Positions 1 to 8,912 of a DNA stretch of 64,000 nucleotides are shown in pieces. Origin of the DNA: Starkeya sp. ORNL1. Its GTDB lineage: Bacteria > Pseudomonadota > Alphaproteobacteria > Rhizobiales > Xanthobacteraceae. The translations under genes and the position numbers were made by a program. The notes under the pieces were generated by a model, which searched no databases, was not told the origin of the DNA, and was given only the letters and a program-made list of their open reading frames with translations. The stretch spans positions 1,550,001 to 1,614,000 of the forward strand of contig NZ_CP048834.1 of assembly GCF_012971745.1 (NCBI RefSeq). The letters run 5' to 3'. Each line of letters begins with the position of its first letter. The stretch's first letter is position 1.

Positions 1-2
1 CC

Positions 3-323
3 GCGGATCGTCTGGCGACGATCAACTCGCAGTTCCATGAAGAACTGATCCGCATGTCAGGCAACTTGTTCATGCATCAGGCATTGGTGCGCCTGAATCG
101 GACTCGCCGGCTGCTGGAATATCGCTCGATGATCGACCGGTCGCGCATTTACAAGCAATGCGAAGAGCACCTGGCTATTATCGAACTGCTGGCGCGCGGC
201 GCGAACCTTGAAGCGAGTTACTTCATGCGGACGCACCTTATCGGAGCGCTGGCGGGCAAGCTCGCGAGTTCGGACATTGTTGCTGACGATACGCCGAATG
301 GCCCCGGCGCCGTTCCTGATTGA
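3..323 (+). CDS. GntR-family regulator, FCD domain (C-terminal part only)
   Basis: The frame is already open at the window edge, so only the last ~106 residues are visible. They match the end of an FCD ligand-binding domain of the FadR/GntR type: an N-S-Q-F-H-E helix followed by L-I-R-M-S-G-N, and later a HLAII helix and a MRTHL motif whose His residues usually help bind a metal. The winged-helix DNA-binding half lies upstream of the window. It reads toward the aconitase/ABC operon, so it is the natural candidate for that operon's substrate-responsive regulator; this is inferred from position only. Confidence 0.75.
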   Translation, partial: ADRLATINSQFHEELIRMSGNLFMHQALVRLNRTRRLLEYRSMIDRSRIYKQCEEHLAIIELLARGANLEASYFMRTHLIGALAGKLASSDIVADDTPNGPGAVPD

Positions 324-678
324 CCATCCGCAGCGATTACGCGGCCATTGCAGCCCTTGGGATCGCCCGATGCTCGGCCCGGCGTGACGCCGGGGCGCAC
401 CTGCACACATGCCGAAATGCGCTTCAACTTGCCCGCTGCTCACCACGCCGGATCCGCTGTCCCGACGACGCCGCGCATCGGATCGTCGAATTAGAATTGC
501 ATTTCTCCGTGAAAATATGCTCAATTGATCGGGCGGACCTCGCTAGAAGGTCACCGGGAGCACGCCTTGCATTCTCCGTCGTCTGCCGACCCCGCCTGCC
601 GTGCGGCTTTGGCGCCCGTGCCGTCGCAACCGGCACTGGTGCGCGGAGATATCGGCGCACTGTATTCGGGCGGTCGCC
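324..678. other. intergenic region upstream of the catabolic operon
   Basis: About 355 bases lie between the regulator's stop and the chosen start of the aconitase-family gene. No convincing gene is seen. A short AT-rich patch at about 489-535, unlike the GC-rich surroundings, is the most likely promoter/operator zone. No clean -35/-10 pair could be assigned. Confidence 0.4.
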
Positions 679-3342
679 ATGCCCTGGTCTGATCCCGCCG
701 ACACCGGCCCGGCCTTTCTCGCGTTTGAGGGGCGTCGACTGAGGCTGGCGCAGCTGGCCTCGGTCGCGGGTCCGCGGTTGCCCCGATTGCCGCATGTCCT
801 GCGCATTCTTCTGGAGAACGTGGTTCGCCGGGCGGAGCAGCAGGGGCTGCCGCTCGCCGACGAAGCAGCGGCAATTCTCGGCTGGCTCACTGAGCGCACC
901 AGCAATGCGGAGATTTCCTTCGTCCCAAGCCGCGTCCTGATGCATGACACGACCTGCGTGCCCGCACTCGTCGACATTGCGGCGATGCGCGACGCCGTCG
1001 CGGAGGCCGGCGGCGATCCCCGGCGGCTCAGCCCGATGCTGCCGGTCGATGTGTCGGTCGATCATTCCGTAGGGGTCGACCATTACGGCGTGCCCGATGC
1101 CTTCACCCACAACATGCAGCGCGAGGTCGAGCGCAACGGCGAGCGTTATCGCTTCATGAAGTGGGCGAGCCAGGCCCTCGACGGGGTGCGCGTGCATCCG
1201 CCGGGCACCGGGATCATGCACACGATCAATCTCGAGCAGCTCACGAGCGTCGCCAAGGTCGAGGTCGTCGACGGCATCGAGTGGGCGATCCCGGACACGC
1301 TGGTCGGCACCGACAGCCACACGCCGATGGTCAACGCGCTATCCGTACTGGCCTGGGGCGTCGGCGGGCTGGAGGCGGAAAGCGTGATGCTCGGCATGCC
1401 GATCGAGCTGCGCGTGCCGAATGTCGTCGGCGTGCGGCTGACGGGCAGGCTGCGCGAAGGCGTGACGGCAACCGACCTCGTGCTGCTGGTGACCCACCAA
1501 TTGCGCAAGCACGGTGTTTCCGGCGAGTTCGTCGAGTATTTCGGGCCGGGCGTATCGACACTCAGCGTCGGCGAGCGTGCCGTCGTGGCCAATATGGCGC
1601 CGGAATACGGCGCCTCCTCGGGGTTTTTCCCTGCCGACGAGCGCACCATCCAGTATCTTGCCGAGATCGGCCGAACGCCCGAGAGCATCCGCCTGGTCGA
1701 GGCCTATGCGAAGGCGCAGGGGCTGTGGTTCGAGCCGCACGCCGAACCGCAATTCACCTCCATCGTCGACATTGATCTCGATACCGTCTCGACCAGCATC
1801 GCCGGTCCGCAGCGGCCGCAGGATCGCATCTCCCCACAGCAGAGCGCGGCCGTCCTGAAGCCGATGTGGCCCGCTGGCGAGGCTCCGGCCGCCATGCCGC
1901 GCACCCCGGTGGCCATCGCCGCCATAACCAGTTGCACCAACACCACCGATGTCCGGCTCGTCGTGGCGGCGGGCCTTGTCGCCCGCAAGGCCAGGCGCCT
2001 CGGCCTCAAGCCTTCCGCCTGGGTGAAGACGTCGCTGGCGCCGGGCTCGCCGACCGCGGAGACCTATCTGCGCCGGGCCGGCTTGCTGGAGGATCTCGAG
2101 GCGCTCGGCTTCGGCATTGTCGGCTATGGCTGCACCACCTGCATCGGCAATTCGGGCCCCCTCGCCCCGATGATGGCCGAGGCGATGACGCGCGAGCCCG
2201 TGTTGCCGGTCGCCATCCTGTCGGGCAATCGCAATTTTCCCGGTCGCGTCCATCGGCAGATCGAGGCCGGGTTCCTGGCTTCGCCGCCGCTGGTCGTGGC
2301 CTACGCACTGCTCGGCGATGCGAGCCTCGACATATTGAGCGACCCGCTCGGTGTATCGGTGGACGGCAGGCCCGTGCGCCTCGCCGACATCTGGCCGTCG
2401 AGCGCCGAGATCGATGCCGCCCTCGCGCTCGCTCGCGAACCCACCGATATCGCCATCGCCTATGATAAGGCGGAGGCCAGTCCGATGTGGCAGGCCATGG
2501 AAGCGCCGGCCACGCCCCGCTTCCCGTGGGACGAGGCGTCCACCTATCTCCGCAGGCCACCGTTCGCCGCCGCCCGGCTGCCGACCCGGCTTGGGCACTA
2601 TATGGCCGATCCGCTGATCGTCCTTGGTGACGACATCTCCACCGATCACATCTCGCCGGCCGGGCAAATTCCCCGGCGCGGACTGGCGGGCAAATGGCTG
2701 ATCGCGCATGGCGAGCGGGCGGACGATCTCAACGTCTATGCGGCGCGGCGCGGCAACTGGCAGGCGATGCTGCGCGGGGCCTTCACCAACAGCACGGTGC
2801 GCAACCAGCTGAGCGACGGGATCCCGCCCGGCGATACGGTGTTCGCGCCAACCGGGGAAGTACTGCCCTTGTGGGTCGCCGCGGGGCGCTATGCCGAGCT
2901 CGGCCGCTCGACCATCATCGTCGCCGGCGAGCGCTACGGCGCCGGATCGTCGCGCGACTGGGCCGCCAAATGCCCGGCACTGCTCGGCACGCGTGCGGTG
3001 CTGGCGCTCAGCTTCGAGCGTATTCATCGCTCGAACCTTATCGGCATGGGAATTCTTCCATTGCGACTTCCCGCCCAATTTGGCCCGGAGAAGCTGGCGC
3101 TGCGGCCTGGCGATCTGGTCGAAGTCGGCGCCGGGGCGGACACGCTCACGGCGCGGTGCACGGTGCCAATCTCGGTGCACCGGATGTCCGGCGCGGTGGA
3201 ACGGTTCGAAGCCGTCGCCGCGGTCGAGACCGGGCTTGAGGTCGCGACGCTGCGGGCCGGCGGCATCATCCCGATGATGATCGAACGGGCGCTTGCCGGC
3301 GCCACGCCCACGAACGGACACGTCGAGGAGCCGTCACCATGA
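679..3342 (+). CDS. acnA: aconitate hydratase family protein (AcnA type)
   Basis: A protein of 887 residues with the full-length monomeric aconitase architecture. The three [4Fe-4S] ligands are seen as ITSCTNTT and [14 protein letters not shown]. The C-terminal swivel domain has [12 protein letters not shown] and [18 protein letters not shown]. The start is placed at the ATG before PWSDPADT because the aligned N-terminus ([15 protein letters not shown]) begins soon after; an upstream in-frame GTG would add 26 unlikely residues. Known reaction of the family: reversible hydration of cis-aconitate, or of 2-methyl-aconitate in AcnD. The stop overlaps the next start as ATGA. Its place in a transport/MmgE-PrpD operon suggests a pathway-specific paralogue rather than the TCA enzyme. 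One small oddity is AAKC where most relatives have AAKG. Confidence 0.88.
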   Translation: MPWSDPADTGPAFLAFEGRRLRLAQLASVAGPRLPRLPHVLRILLENVVRRAEQQGLPLADEAAAILGWLTERTSNAEISFVPSRVLMHDTTCVPALVDIAAMRDAVAEAGGDPRRLSPMLPVDVSVDHSVGVDHYGVPDAFTHNMQREVERNGERYRFMKWASQALDGVRVHPPGTGIMHTINLEQLTSVAKVEVVDGIEWAIPDTLVGTDSHTPMVNALSVLAWGVGGLEAESVMLGMPIELRVPNVVGVRLTGRLREGVTATDLVLLVTHQLRKHGVSGEFVEYFGPGVSTLSVGERAVVANMAPEYGASSGFFPADERTIQYLAEIGRTPESIRLVEAYAKAQGLWFEPHAEPQFTSIVDIDLDTVSTSIAGPQRPQDRISPQQSAAVLKPMWPAGEAPAAMPRTPVAIAAITSCTNTTDVRLVVAAGLVARKARRLGLKPSAWVKTSLAPGSPTAETYLRRAGLLEDLEALGFGIVGYGCTTCIGNSGPLAPMMAEAMTREPVLPVAILSGNRNFPGRVHRQIEAGFLASPPLVVAYALLGDASLDILSDPLGVSVDGRPVRLADIWPSSAEIDAALALAREPTDIAIAYDKAEASPMWQAMEAPATPRFPWDEASTYLRRPPFAAARLPTRLGHYMADPLIVLGDDISTDHISPAGQIPRRGLAGKWLIAHGERADDLNVYAARRGNWQAMLRGAFTNSTVRNQLSDGIPPGDTVFAPTGEVLPLWVAAGRYAELGRSTIIVAGERYGAGSSRDWAAKCPALLGTRAVLALSFERIHRSNLIGMGILPLRLPAQFGPEKLALRPGDLVEVGAGADTLTARCTVPISVHRMSGAVERFEAVAAVETGLEVATLRAGGIIPMMIERALAGATPTNGHVEEPSP

Positions 3343-5519
3343 GCGCCACTACACAGAGTTCGCTGCCGGCAAGCGGCCCCACCCGCGATCTGGCCGACTA
3401 TGTCGCTGACGTCGGCAGCTTGAATCCGCCGCCAGAGGTGATGGAGCGCGCGCGCGTCGTGGTGCTCGACACCATCGGAGCCATCGTGCTTGGCACGATC
3501 CAGCCGGCCGGACGCATTGCAAGGCAGACGCAGCTCTCACTCGCCGGCGCAGGCAGCAGCTACGTCTTCGGTACGGAGCAGCGAAGCGACGTTGCGTCCG
3601 CGGCCTTCATCAACGCGGTGCAGTGCCATGCCCACGAGGTCGACGATTCCCATTTCGCCAGCCTGACCCATCCGGCTTCGACCTGCCTGCCGGCGATCCT
3701 CGCATGCGCGGATGGAACCATGACGGCGCGCGAGGCGCTCCTGGCTCTGATCGCCGGCTACGATGTCCAGTGCCGCGTCGCCGCGTCGCTTGACCCCCGT
3801 GTCCTGCACGACCAGGGGTTCATGCCGCTCGCTCTGTGCGGCGTGTTCGGCTCGGCGGCCGTGGCGGCGGCCAGCCTTCGCCTCGACGGCGCGCGCACGA
3901 TCGACGTGCTCGGGCTCGCCGGCCTGCAGGCGGCGGGCACATGGGCATGCGCGACCGACGGGACGCATATGTCCAAGGCGTTCATGTCCGGCTTTCCTGC
4001 CAGGAACGGCATCGTCTCCGCGCTCATGGCACGCAATGGTTTTCGCGCTCCGCAGCAGATATTCGAAGGCCGCGACGGCATGCTCAGCGCCTTCGGCAAG
4101 AACTCCGATCCGGCCCTGCTGACCAAGGATCTCGGCAGCTATTTCGAGATCATGGGCACCAGCATCAAGCGGCATGCCTGCGGCGGGCCGATACGCGGTG
4201 CCGTCGACGCCCTTCTCGATATCATCAAGACCCACGCGGTGCGGCCCGAGCAGATCGCCAGGATCACCGTCGAGCTCGCCGTATCGGCGTGCGTCATCGT
4301 CGACAGCCGCGACGATTCCACCATCAATCTGCAGCACGTGATGTCGGTTGCCGCGCTCGATGGCGTTGTCGGCGTCGCGCAGCATGAGCCGGAGCGGGTG
4401 GCCGCGGAAGACGTCCGGGCGATGCGCGGCAAGGTCGTCCTCATCCGCAGCGAAGAGTTCGAGAAGGTCTGGCCGACCGTGCGGCCGGCACGGGTCACGG
4501 TTACGCTCGCGGATGGTGTGGAACACACCTCCTATGTCGAGCACGCCGTCGGCTCCCCGGCCAATCCGCTGAGCTGGGACCAGACGTACGAGAAATACTC
4601 CAACACCACCAAGGATGTTTTCACGCCCGCCGACGCCCGGCGCATCGCCGACCGGGTGTCGTCGATGGAGACGGCCCGGGACCTCGACGAATTGCTCGTC
4701 GACCTCGCCCGCTCCAGCCTCGACCGCGAAGCCTCACCCGGGGTCGCCGTGCCCGCAGCTCACGGCTCGGTGCGGGCGGCCGAGACCCCGCTCGTCGTGC
4801 TGCAGGGCGTCAACAAGCACTTCGGCGCGACCCACGCGCTGAAGGACATCGATCTGGAAATCAATCGCGGCGAGGTCGTCGTGGTGATCGGCCCTTCGGG
4901 TTCGGGCAAGTCGACGCTGTGCCGGACCATCAACCGGCTGGAGACCATCACCAGCGGCACCATCAGCATCGACGGCGTTCCGCTGCCGCTCGAGGGCAAG
5001 GAGCTGAACCGTCTGCGCTCCAACATCGGGATGGTGTTCCAGTCGTTCAATCTGTTCGCGCACAAGACCATCCTGGAGAATGTGATGCTGGCGCCGACAC
5101 TGGTGCGCCATGTATCGCGCAAGGAGGCGGAGGCGCGCGCGCTCGAGCTGCTGGCGAAGGTCGGCGTCGAGGATCAGGCGCGCAAAATGCCGGCCCAGCT
5201 CTCCGGCGGACAGCAGCAACGCGCCGCCATCGCCCGCGCGCTGGCGATGAAGCCCGAGGTCATGCTGTTCGACGAGCCGACCTCGGCGCTCGACCCGGAA
5301 ATGATCAATGAAGTGCTCGATGTCATGCAGGCGCTCGCCGCCAGCGGCATGACCATGGTCGTCGTCACCCATGAGATGGGCTTTGCCCGCAAGGCTGCCG
5401 ACCGGGTCGTGTTCATGGATGAGGGGCGCATCGTCGAGGAGGCCGCACCGGAACAGTTCTTCAGCGCGCCGAAGACCGAGCGGGCGCGCAATTTCCTGTC
5501 GAAAGTCCTGCACCACTAA
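3339..5519 (+). CDS. MmgE/PrpD-family enzyme fused to a GlnQ-type ABC transporter ATPase
   Basis: One uninterrupted frame of 726 residues encodes two proteins that are normally separate. Residues ~15-465 are a full MmgE/PrpD enzyme, with AHEVDDSH at ~98-105, [10 protein letters not shown] and IKRHACGG, the positions of the usual active-site Asp, Lys and His. The family includes 2-methylcitrate dehydratase, cis-aconitate decarboxylase and iminodisuccinate epimerase. After a ~20-residue Ala/Pro linker, residues ~485-726 are a polar-amino-acid ABC ATPase: Walker [10 protein letters not shown] (518-526), Q-loop VFQSFNLF, signature LSGGQQQR (621-628), Walker [14 protein letters not shown] and switch VVTHEMGF. 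No other ATPase gene is present for the downstream permeases, so this half very probably powers them. An internal GTG near 4769 could in principle give a separate ATPase, but it has no clear ribosome binding site. Confidence 0.9.
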   Translation: MSATTQSSLPASGPTRDLADYVADVGSLNPPPEVMERARVVVLDTIGAIVLGTIQPAGRIARQTQLSLAGAGSSYVFGTEQRSDVASAAFINAVQCHAHEVDDSHFASLTHPASTCLPAILACADGTMTAREALLALIAGYDVQCRVAASLDPRVLHDQGFMPLALCGVFGSAAVAAASLRLDGARTIDVLGLAGLQAAGTWACATDGTHMSKAFMSGFPARNGIVSALMARNGFRAPQQIFEGRDGMLSAFGKNSDPALLTKDLGSYFEIMGTSIKRHACGGPIRGAVDALLDIIKTHAVRPEQIARITVELAVSACVIVDSRDDSTINLQHVMSVAALDGVVGVAQHEPERVAAEDVRAMRGKVVLIRSEEFEKVWPTVRPARVTVTLADGVEHTSYVEHAVGSPANPLSWDQTYEKYSNTTKDVFTPADARRIADRVSSMETARDLDELLVDLARSSLDREASPGVAVPAAHGSVRAAETPLVVLQGVNKHFGATHALKDIDLEINRGEVVVVIGPSGSGKSTLCRTINRLETITSGTISIDGVPLPLEGKELNRLRSNIGMVFQSFNLFAHKTILENVMLAPTLVRHVSRKEAEARALELLAKVGVEDQARKMPAQLSGGQQQRAAIARALAMKPEVMLFDEPTSALDPEMINEVLDVMQALAASGMTMVVVTHEMGFARKAADRVVFMDEGRIVEEAAPEQFFSAPKTERARNFLSKVLHH

Positions 5520-5541
5520 AAATTCCTGCACCACTAAAAAT
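5506..5541. repeat. exact 18-bp tandem duplication at the end of the fusion gene
   Basis: TCCTGCACCACTAAAAAT occurs twice back to back (5506-5523 and 5524-5541). The first copy contains the last codons and TAA stop of the fusion gene; the second lies in the leader just before the AGAGGAGG ribosome binding site of the binding-protein gene. It looks like a slippage duplication. Confidence 0.95.
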
Positions 5542-5557
5542 AAAGAGGAGGAACGCC

Positions 5558-6436
5558 ATGAAGAGCAGAAGCATTACCGCACGAAGTGCCGCCATGACGC
5601 TGCTGGGTGTCGCCCTTGTCGGGACCGCGCTGTGCGGCGAGATATCCAGCGCAGCGGCGGACACGAAGCCGAGCTTCCCGGCTGGCTCCACGATGGAGAA
5701 GCTGGCCACGGCCGGCAAGATCAGGGTCGGCGTGAAGTTCGACCAGCCCGGCCTCAGCCAGAAGAATCTCAGGGGCGACCTCGAAGGCTTCGACATCGAG
5801 ATCGTGAAGGTCATCACCGAGGGTCTCGGCCTGAAGCCCGGCGACATCGAATGGATCGAGACCTCGTCCAGCAACCGTGAGCCTTTCCTGCAGCAGAACA
5901 AGGTCGACATGGTCGTGGCCTCGTACGGGGTCAACGAGAAGCGCAAGAAAGTCGTCAGCTTCGCCGGGCCCTATGTCACCAACGGCCAGGACGTCATGGT
6001 GCGGAAGGGCAATCCCACGGGCCTCAAGGACGTCACCAGCCTCGCCGGTCAGAAGACCTGCGTCATCAATGGCAGCGAGGGCCAGGCCGCGGTCGAGAAG
6101 TACTCGCCGCAGGCCGACATGGTCGGCTTCGACGTCATCTCCAAGTGCCTGTCGGCGCTCAAGAACGGCTCGGTCGTCGGGGTCGTGACCAACACCCACA
6201 TCCTTGCCGGTCTGGTGGCAAAGGATCCGCAGGACTTCGAGTTGCTGAACCAGCCTTTCGCCGCCGGCACCTGGGGCATCGGCATCGCGCACGGCGACAC
6301 TGCCTTCTGCAAGTTCATCGACGACCAGCTCACCAAGGCCGCGGGCGACGGCGTCTATGAGAAGGCCTGGGCCGACACCGTCGGCAAGGGCGGGTTGACC
6401 TTCCGCCCGCTGCCGCCGCTCGAACCCTGCGCCTGA
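5558..6436 (+). CDS. amino-acid ABC transporter substrate-binding protein (GluB-like)
   Basis: A protein of 292 residues with a Sec signal peptide (about residues 1-35, ending SSAAA) and the family 3 binding-protein fold: GKIRVGVKFDQPG near the mature N-terminus, GDLEGFDIEIVKVI, and SYGVNEKRKKVVSFAGPY. It should bind the ligand in the periplasm and deliver it to the two permeases encoded next. The start ATG has a strong AGAGGAGG site 6-8 bases upstream. Relatives bind glutamate, glutamine or aspartate, but the neighbouring aconitase and MmgE/PrpD enzymes suggest an acidic, possibly polycarboxylate, ligand. The specificity cannot be read from the sequence. Confidence 0.9.
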   Translation: MKSRSITARSAAMTLLGVALVGTALCGEISSAAADTKPSFPAGSTMEKLATAGKIRVGVKFDQPGLSQKNLRGDLEGFDIEIVKVITEGLGLKPGDIEWIETSSSNREPFLQQNKVDMVVASYGVNEKRKKVVSFAGPYVTNGQDVMVRKGNPTGLKDVTSLAGQKTCVINGSEGQAAVEKYSPQADMVGFDVISKCLSALKNGSVVGVVTNTHILAGLVAKDPQDFELLNQPFAAGTWGIGIAHGDTAFCKFIDDQLTKAAGDGVYEKAWADTVGKGGLTFRPLPPLEPCA

Positions 6437-6446
6437 GCCATCCATC

Positions 6447-6467
6447 GGCGGCGCGCTCTGCGCCGCC
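6447..6467 (+). other. intercistronic hairpin between binding protein and permease
   Basis: GGCGGCGC, a 5-base loop, then GCGCCGCC form a perfect 8-bp GC stem just after the binding-protein stop. There is no T-tract, so full termination is unlikely. Hairpins at this place in ABC operons often protect the upstream mRNA and keep the binding protein in excess over the permeases; that role is inferred. Confidence 0.5.
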
Positions 6468-6494
6468 CTCACGAAGTGGAGCACCACCGGCGTC

Positions 6495-7142
6495 ATGACT
6501 GCTGTCCTCGACAATATCGGCCTGCTCTGGACCGGGTTCTGGACCACGATCCTGCTATCCGTGTTGTCGGGGGCGGTGGCGCTTGTGCTCGGCACCATCG
6601 TCGCGGGGATGAGGGTCTCCCCCGTGCCGCTGCTCCGCGCCATCGGCGCCATCTATGTCGCCGTGGTCCGCAACACGCCTTCTACGCTGCTGTTCTTCTT
6701 CGCGGCGTTCATCCTGCCCGAGCTGGGCGTCCAATTCTCCTATTTCGTCTTCGCGTGGATTGCGCTGTCGATCTATTACGGCTCGTTCTTCTGTGAAGTC
6801 GTGCGCTCGGGCATCAACTCGGTCTCGGTCGGCCAGGCCGAAGCGGCCCGAGCGCTCGGGTTCAATTTCACGATGACGCTGGGCAACGTGATCCTGCCGC
6901 AGGCGCTGCGCACCGTGGTGCCTCCGCTCATCAATACTTTCATCGCGGTGGTCCGGACCTCGGCCATAGCAGGCGCGTTCGGCGTGGCGGAGCTGTTCGC
7001 GATGATGAACCGGCTGGCCAACAAGGAGAGCCATGCCGTGCTGCTCATCCTTGCCGCCGTCGCCGTGCTGTATCTCCTCATCACCATCCCGGCGAGCCTG
7101 CTGGCCGAGTTCCTCGAGCGGAAGGCGGCATTCTCGCGATGA
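6495..7142 (+). CDS. amino-acid ABC transporter permease (HisM/GluC type)
   Basis: A protein of 215 residues with about five hydrophobic spans and the permease EAA loop (GQAEAARALGFNFTMTLGNV...LPQALR) that contacts the ATPase. RNTPSTLLFFF near residue 60 is the family's usual RxTPxxxQ-like region. It forms the inner-membrane channel with the next permease. The stop overlaps the next ATG (ATGA), so the two are translationally coupled. The energy source is presumably the ATPase half of the upstream fusion protein. Confidence 0.88.
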   Translation: MTAVLDNIGLLWTGFWTTILLSVLSGAVALVLGTIVAGMRVSPVPLLRAIGAIYVAVVRNTPSTLLFFFAAFILPELGVQFSYFVFAWIALSIYYGSFFCEVVRSGINSVSVGQAEAARALGFNFTMTLGNVILPQALRTVVPPLINTFIAVVRTSAIAGAFGVAELFAMMNRLANKESHAVLLILAAVAVLYLLITIPASLLAEFLERKAAFSR

Positions 7143-7969
7143 GCAATGTTCTCTACGATACGATAGGTCCGCGCGGACAACGCAAGGTCCAATGGTGGAC
7201 GGCGGCGATCGTCGTCGCGTTGGCGGCTATATTTTATGCCGTTTACCACCGGCTGGAGCAGCGCGGGCAGGTCTCCGCGGAACTGTGGTCGATCCTGCTC
7301 AACCGGGACCTGCAACTGCTCCTGCTCGAGGGGCTCGTGGCCGCGCTCAAGGCGGCGGCGGTTGCCACGATACTTTCGCTGCTCGCCGGCATGGTGCTGG
7401 CAGCGGGGCGGATATCGGAGCACGCATGGGTGCGGCTGCCGATACGCGCCTGGATCGAAGTGTTCCGCAGCGTACCGCTGCTGCTGCTGATCTTCTTCGT
7501 CTATCTCGGCGCGCCGGCAATCGGCATCAATGTCCCGACCTTCTGGTCGCTGGTGATCGGCCTCGCGCTCTACAACAGCGCCATCGTCGCCGACATCATC
7601 CGTGCCGGCCTGCTCGCGCTGCCGCGCGGCCAGCGCGAGGCGGGGCGCGCGCTCGGCCTCAGCCGCAACCAGACGCTCAGGGTCATTCTCATCCCGCAGG
7701 CGGTGCGCCAGATGCTGCCGACGCTGGTGAGCCAGATGGTGACCGTGCTCAAGGAAACGGCTCTCGGTTTCATCATCGGCTACACGGAATTGCTCCGGAA
7801 CGGTCGGGTGGCCGTGGAGTTTCTCGGCGGCGACTACGCCATCCCGGTCTATACCGGCGTCGCCGTCATCTACATCTCGATCTGCCTGTTGCTGTCGTTG
7901 CTCGCCACCGAGCTGAGCCGGCGGACCGCCGCCCGCGGGCCTTTGAGGCCGCCGCATACGGGTGGCTAG
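7139..7969 (+). CDS. amino-acid ABC transporter permease (GluD type)
   Basis: A protein of 276 residues, the second membrane subunit of the importer. An N-terminal membrane segment (AAIVVALAAIFYAVY) is followed by the permease core, with FRSVPLLLLIFFVYLG and the EAA loop (GQREAGRALGLSRNQTLRV...PQAVRQML). It overlaps the preceding permease by four bases. The longer N-terminus, compared with its partner, is typical of GluD-type subunits. Confidence 0.88.
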   Translation: MSNVLYDTIGPRGQRKVQWWTAAIVVALAAIFYAVYHRLEQRGQVSAELWSILLNRDLQLLLLEGLVAALKAAAVATILSLLAGMVLAAGRISEHAWVRLPIRAWIEVFRSVPLLLLIFFVYLGAPAIGINVPTFWSLVIGLALYNSAIVADIIRAGLLALPRGQREAGRALGLSRNQTLRVILIPQAVRQMLPTLVSQMVTVLKETALGFIIGYTELLRNGRVAVEFLGGDYAIPVYTGVAVIYISICLLLSLLATELSRRTAARGPLRPPHTGG

Positions 7970-8014
7970 GAAAATCCAGAATCCCCTGAAATGACGAAAA
8001 ATCGGGAGTGCGCC

Positions 8015-8854
8015 GTGGCCAGGCCGACCATAATCGACGCGCAAGTGCATCTCTGGGAGCCGGAATCGAAAGAGCGGCCCTGGGTCGAGGGCGCGAGCAG
8101 CTTCGCGCATCGCGCGTCGTTCTCGGCTGAGGAACTGCTCGCGGCCATGACCGGTGCGGGCGTGGACAAGGCGGTCCTGGTGCCTCCCTCATGGGAAGGC
8201 GAATGGAACGAGACCTGTCTCGAGGCGGCGCGCCGGCTGCCGGACCGGTTCACCGTCATGGGTCGGCTGGAAGTGGAAAAGCCGCTCGATGTCGAAGCGC
8301 TGCACAATTGGGCCAGCGTGCCCGGCATGTCCGGGATACGCCTGACATTCCGCAGGGAGCATGCGCTCCAGCAACTGCGCAACGGCGAGGCGGACTGGAT
8401 CTGGCGCGGCGCCCAAGCGCTGGCGCTGCCCGTGAGCATCTATGCCCCGGCCGCCACGGCATTGATCGGCGACATCGCGCGCGCCCATCCGGCGATGCGG
8501 ATCATCGTCGATCATCTGGGACTGGACCTCGGCATCCAGGATGGAACGATCAGGCAGTCGGTCGACAGGCTCTGTGCGCTGGCCGTCCATCCGAATGTGG
8601 CCGTGAAGGCAACCGCGCTGCCGAGCCATGTCAGCGAAACCTATCCGTTCCCCATGCTGCAAGAGATCGTCCACACGGTGATCCGTGCCTTTGGCGCAGA
8701 ACGCGTGTTCTGGGGAAGCGACCTCACGCGGCTGACCTGCCCCTATGCCGAGTTGGTTGACTTCTTCATCGACGAGCTGGCCGGGCTGACGGCGGACCAA
8801 CGCGAACTTGTCATGGGAAAGGGTATCGCCCAGTGGCTTCGCTGGGCGCCCTGA
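8015..8854 (+). CDS. amidohydrolase family protein (TIM-barrel lactonase/hydrolase type)
   Basis: The protein is 279 residues from a GTG start preceded by GGGAG with 6-base spacing; an ATG at 7991 in the same frame has no visible ribosome binding site. IIDAQVHLW holds the HxH metal motif of the amidohydrolase_2 superfamily; IIVDHLGLDLG and RVFWGSDLTRL are the later His and Asp regions. Relatives hydrolyse lactones or decarboxylate dicarboxylic ring-cleavage products (for example 4-sulfomuconolactone hydrolase). It is the last gene of the operon and probably acts on the imported compound or an intermediate from it. Confidence 0.8.
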   Translation: MARPTIIDAQVHLWEPESKERPWVEGASSFAHRASFSAEELLAAMTGAGVDKAVLVPPSWEGEWNETCLEAARRLPDRFTVMGRLEVEKPLDVEALHNWASVPGMSGIRLTFRREHALQQLRNGEADWIWRGAQALALPVSIYAPAATALIGDIARAHPAMRIIVDHLGLDLGIQDGTIRQSVDRLCALAVHPNVAVKATALPSHVSETYPFPMLQEIVHTVIRAFGAERVFWGSDLTRLTCPYAELVDFFIDELAGLTADQRELVMGKGIAQWLRWAP

Positions 8855-8912
8855 GGCTCAGGCGGACGCTGCCTCGCGCATCGGGCTGGTGGCCGCCTGC
8901 CGCTTGACGAGC

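Noticed and set aside
1339..3321. Long open frame antisense to the aconitase-family gene
   Set aside because: It is a shadow of GC-rich codon use on the other strand; its product is Arg/Gly/His-rich, matches no family, and the sense strand has full aconitase motifs.
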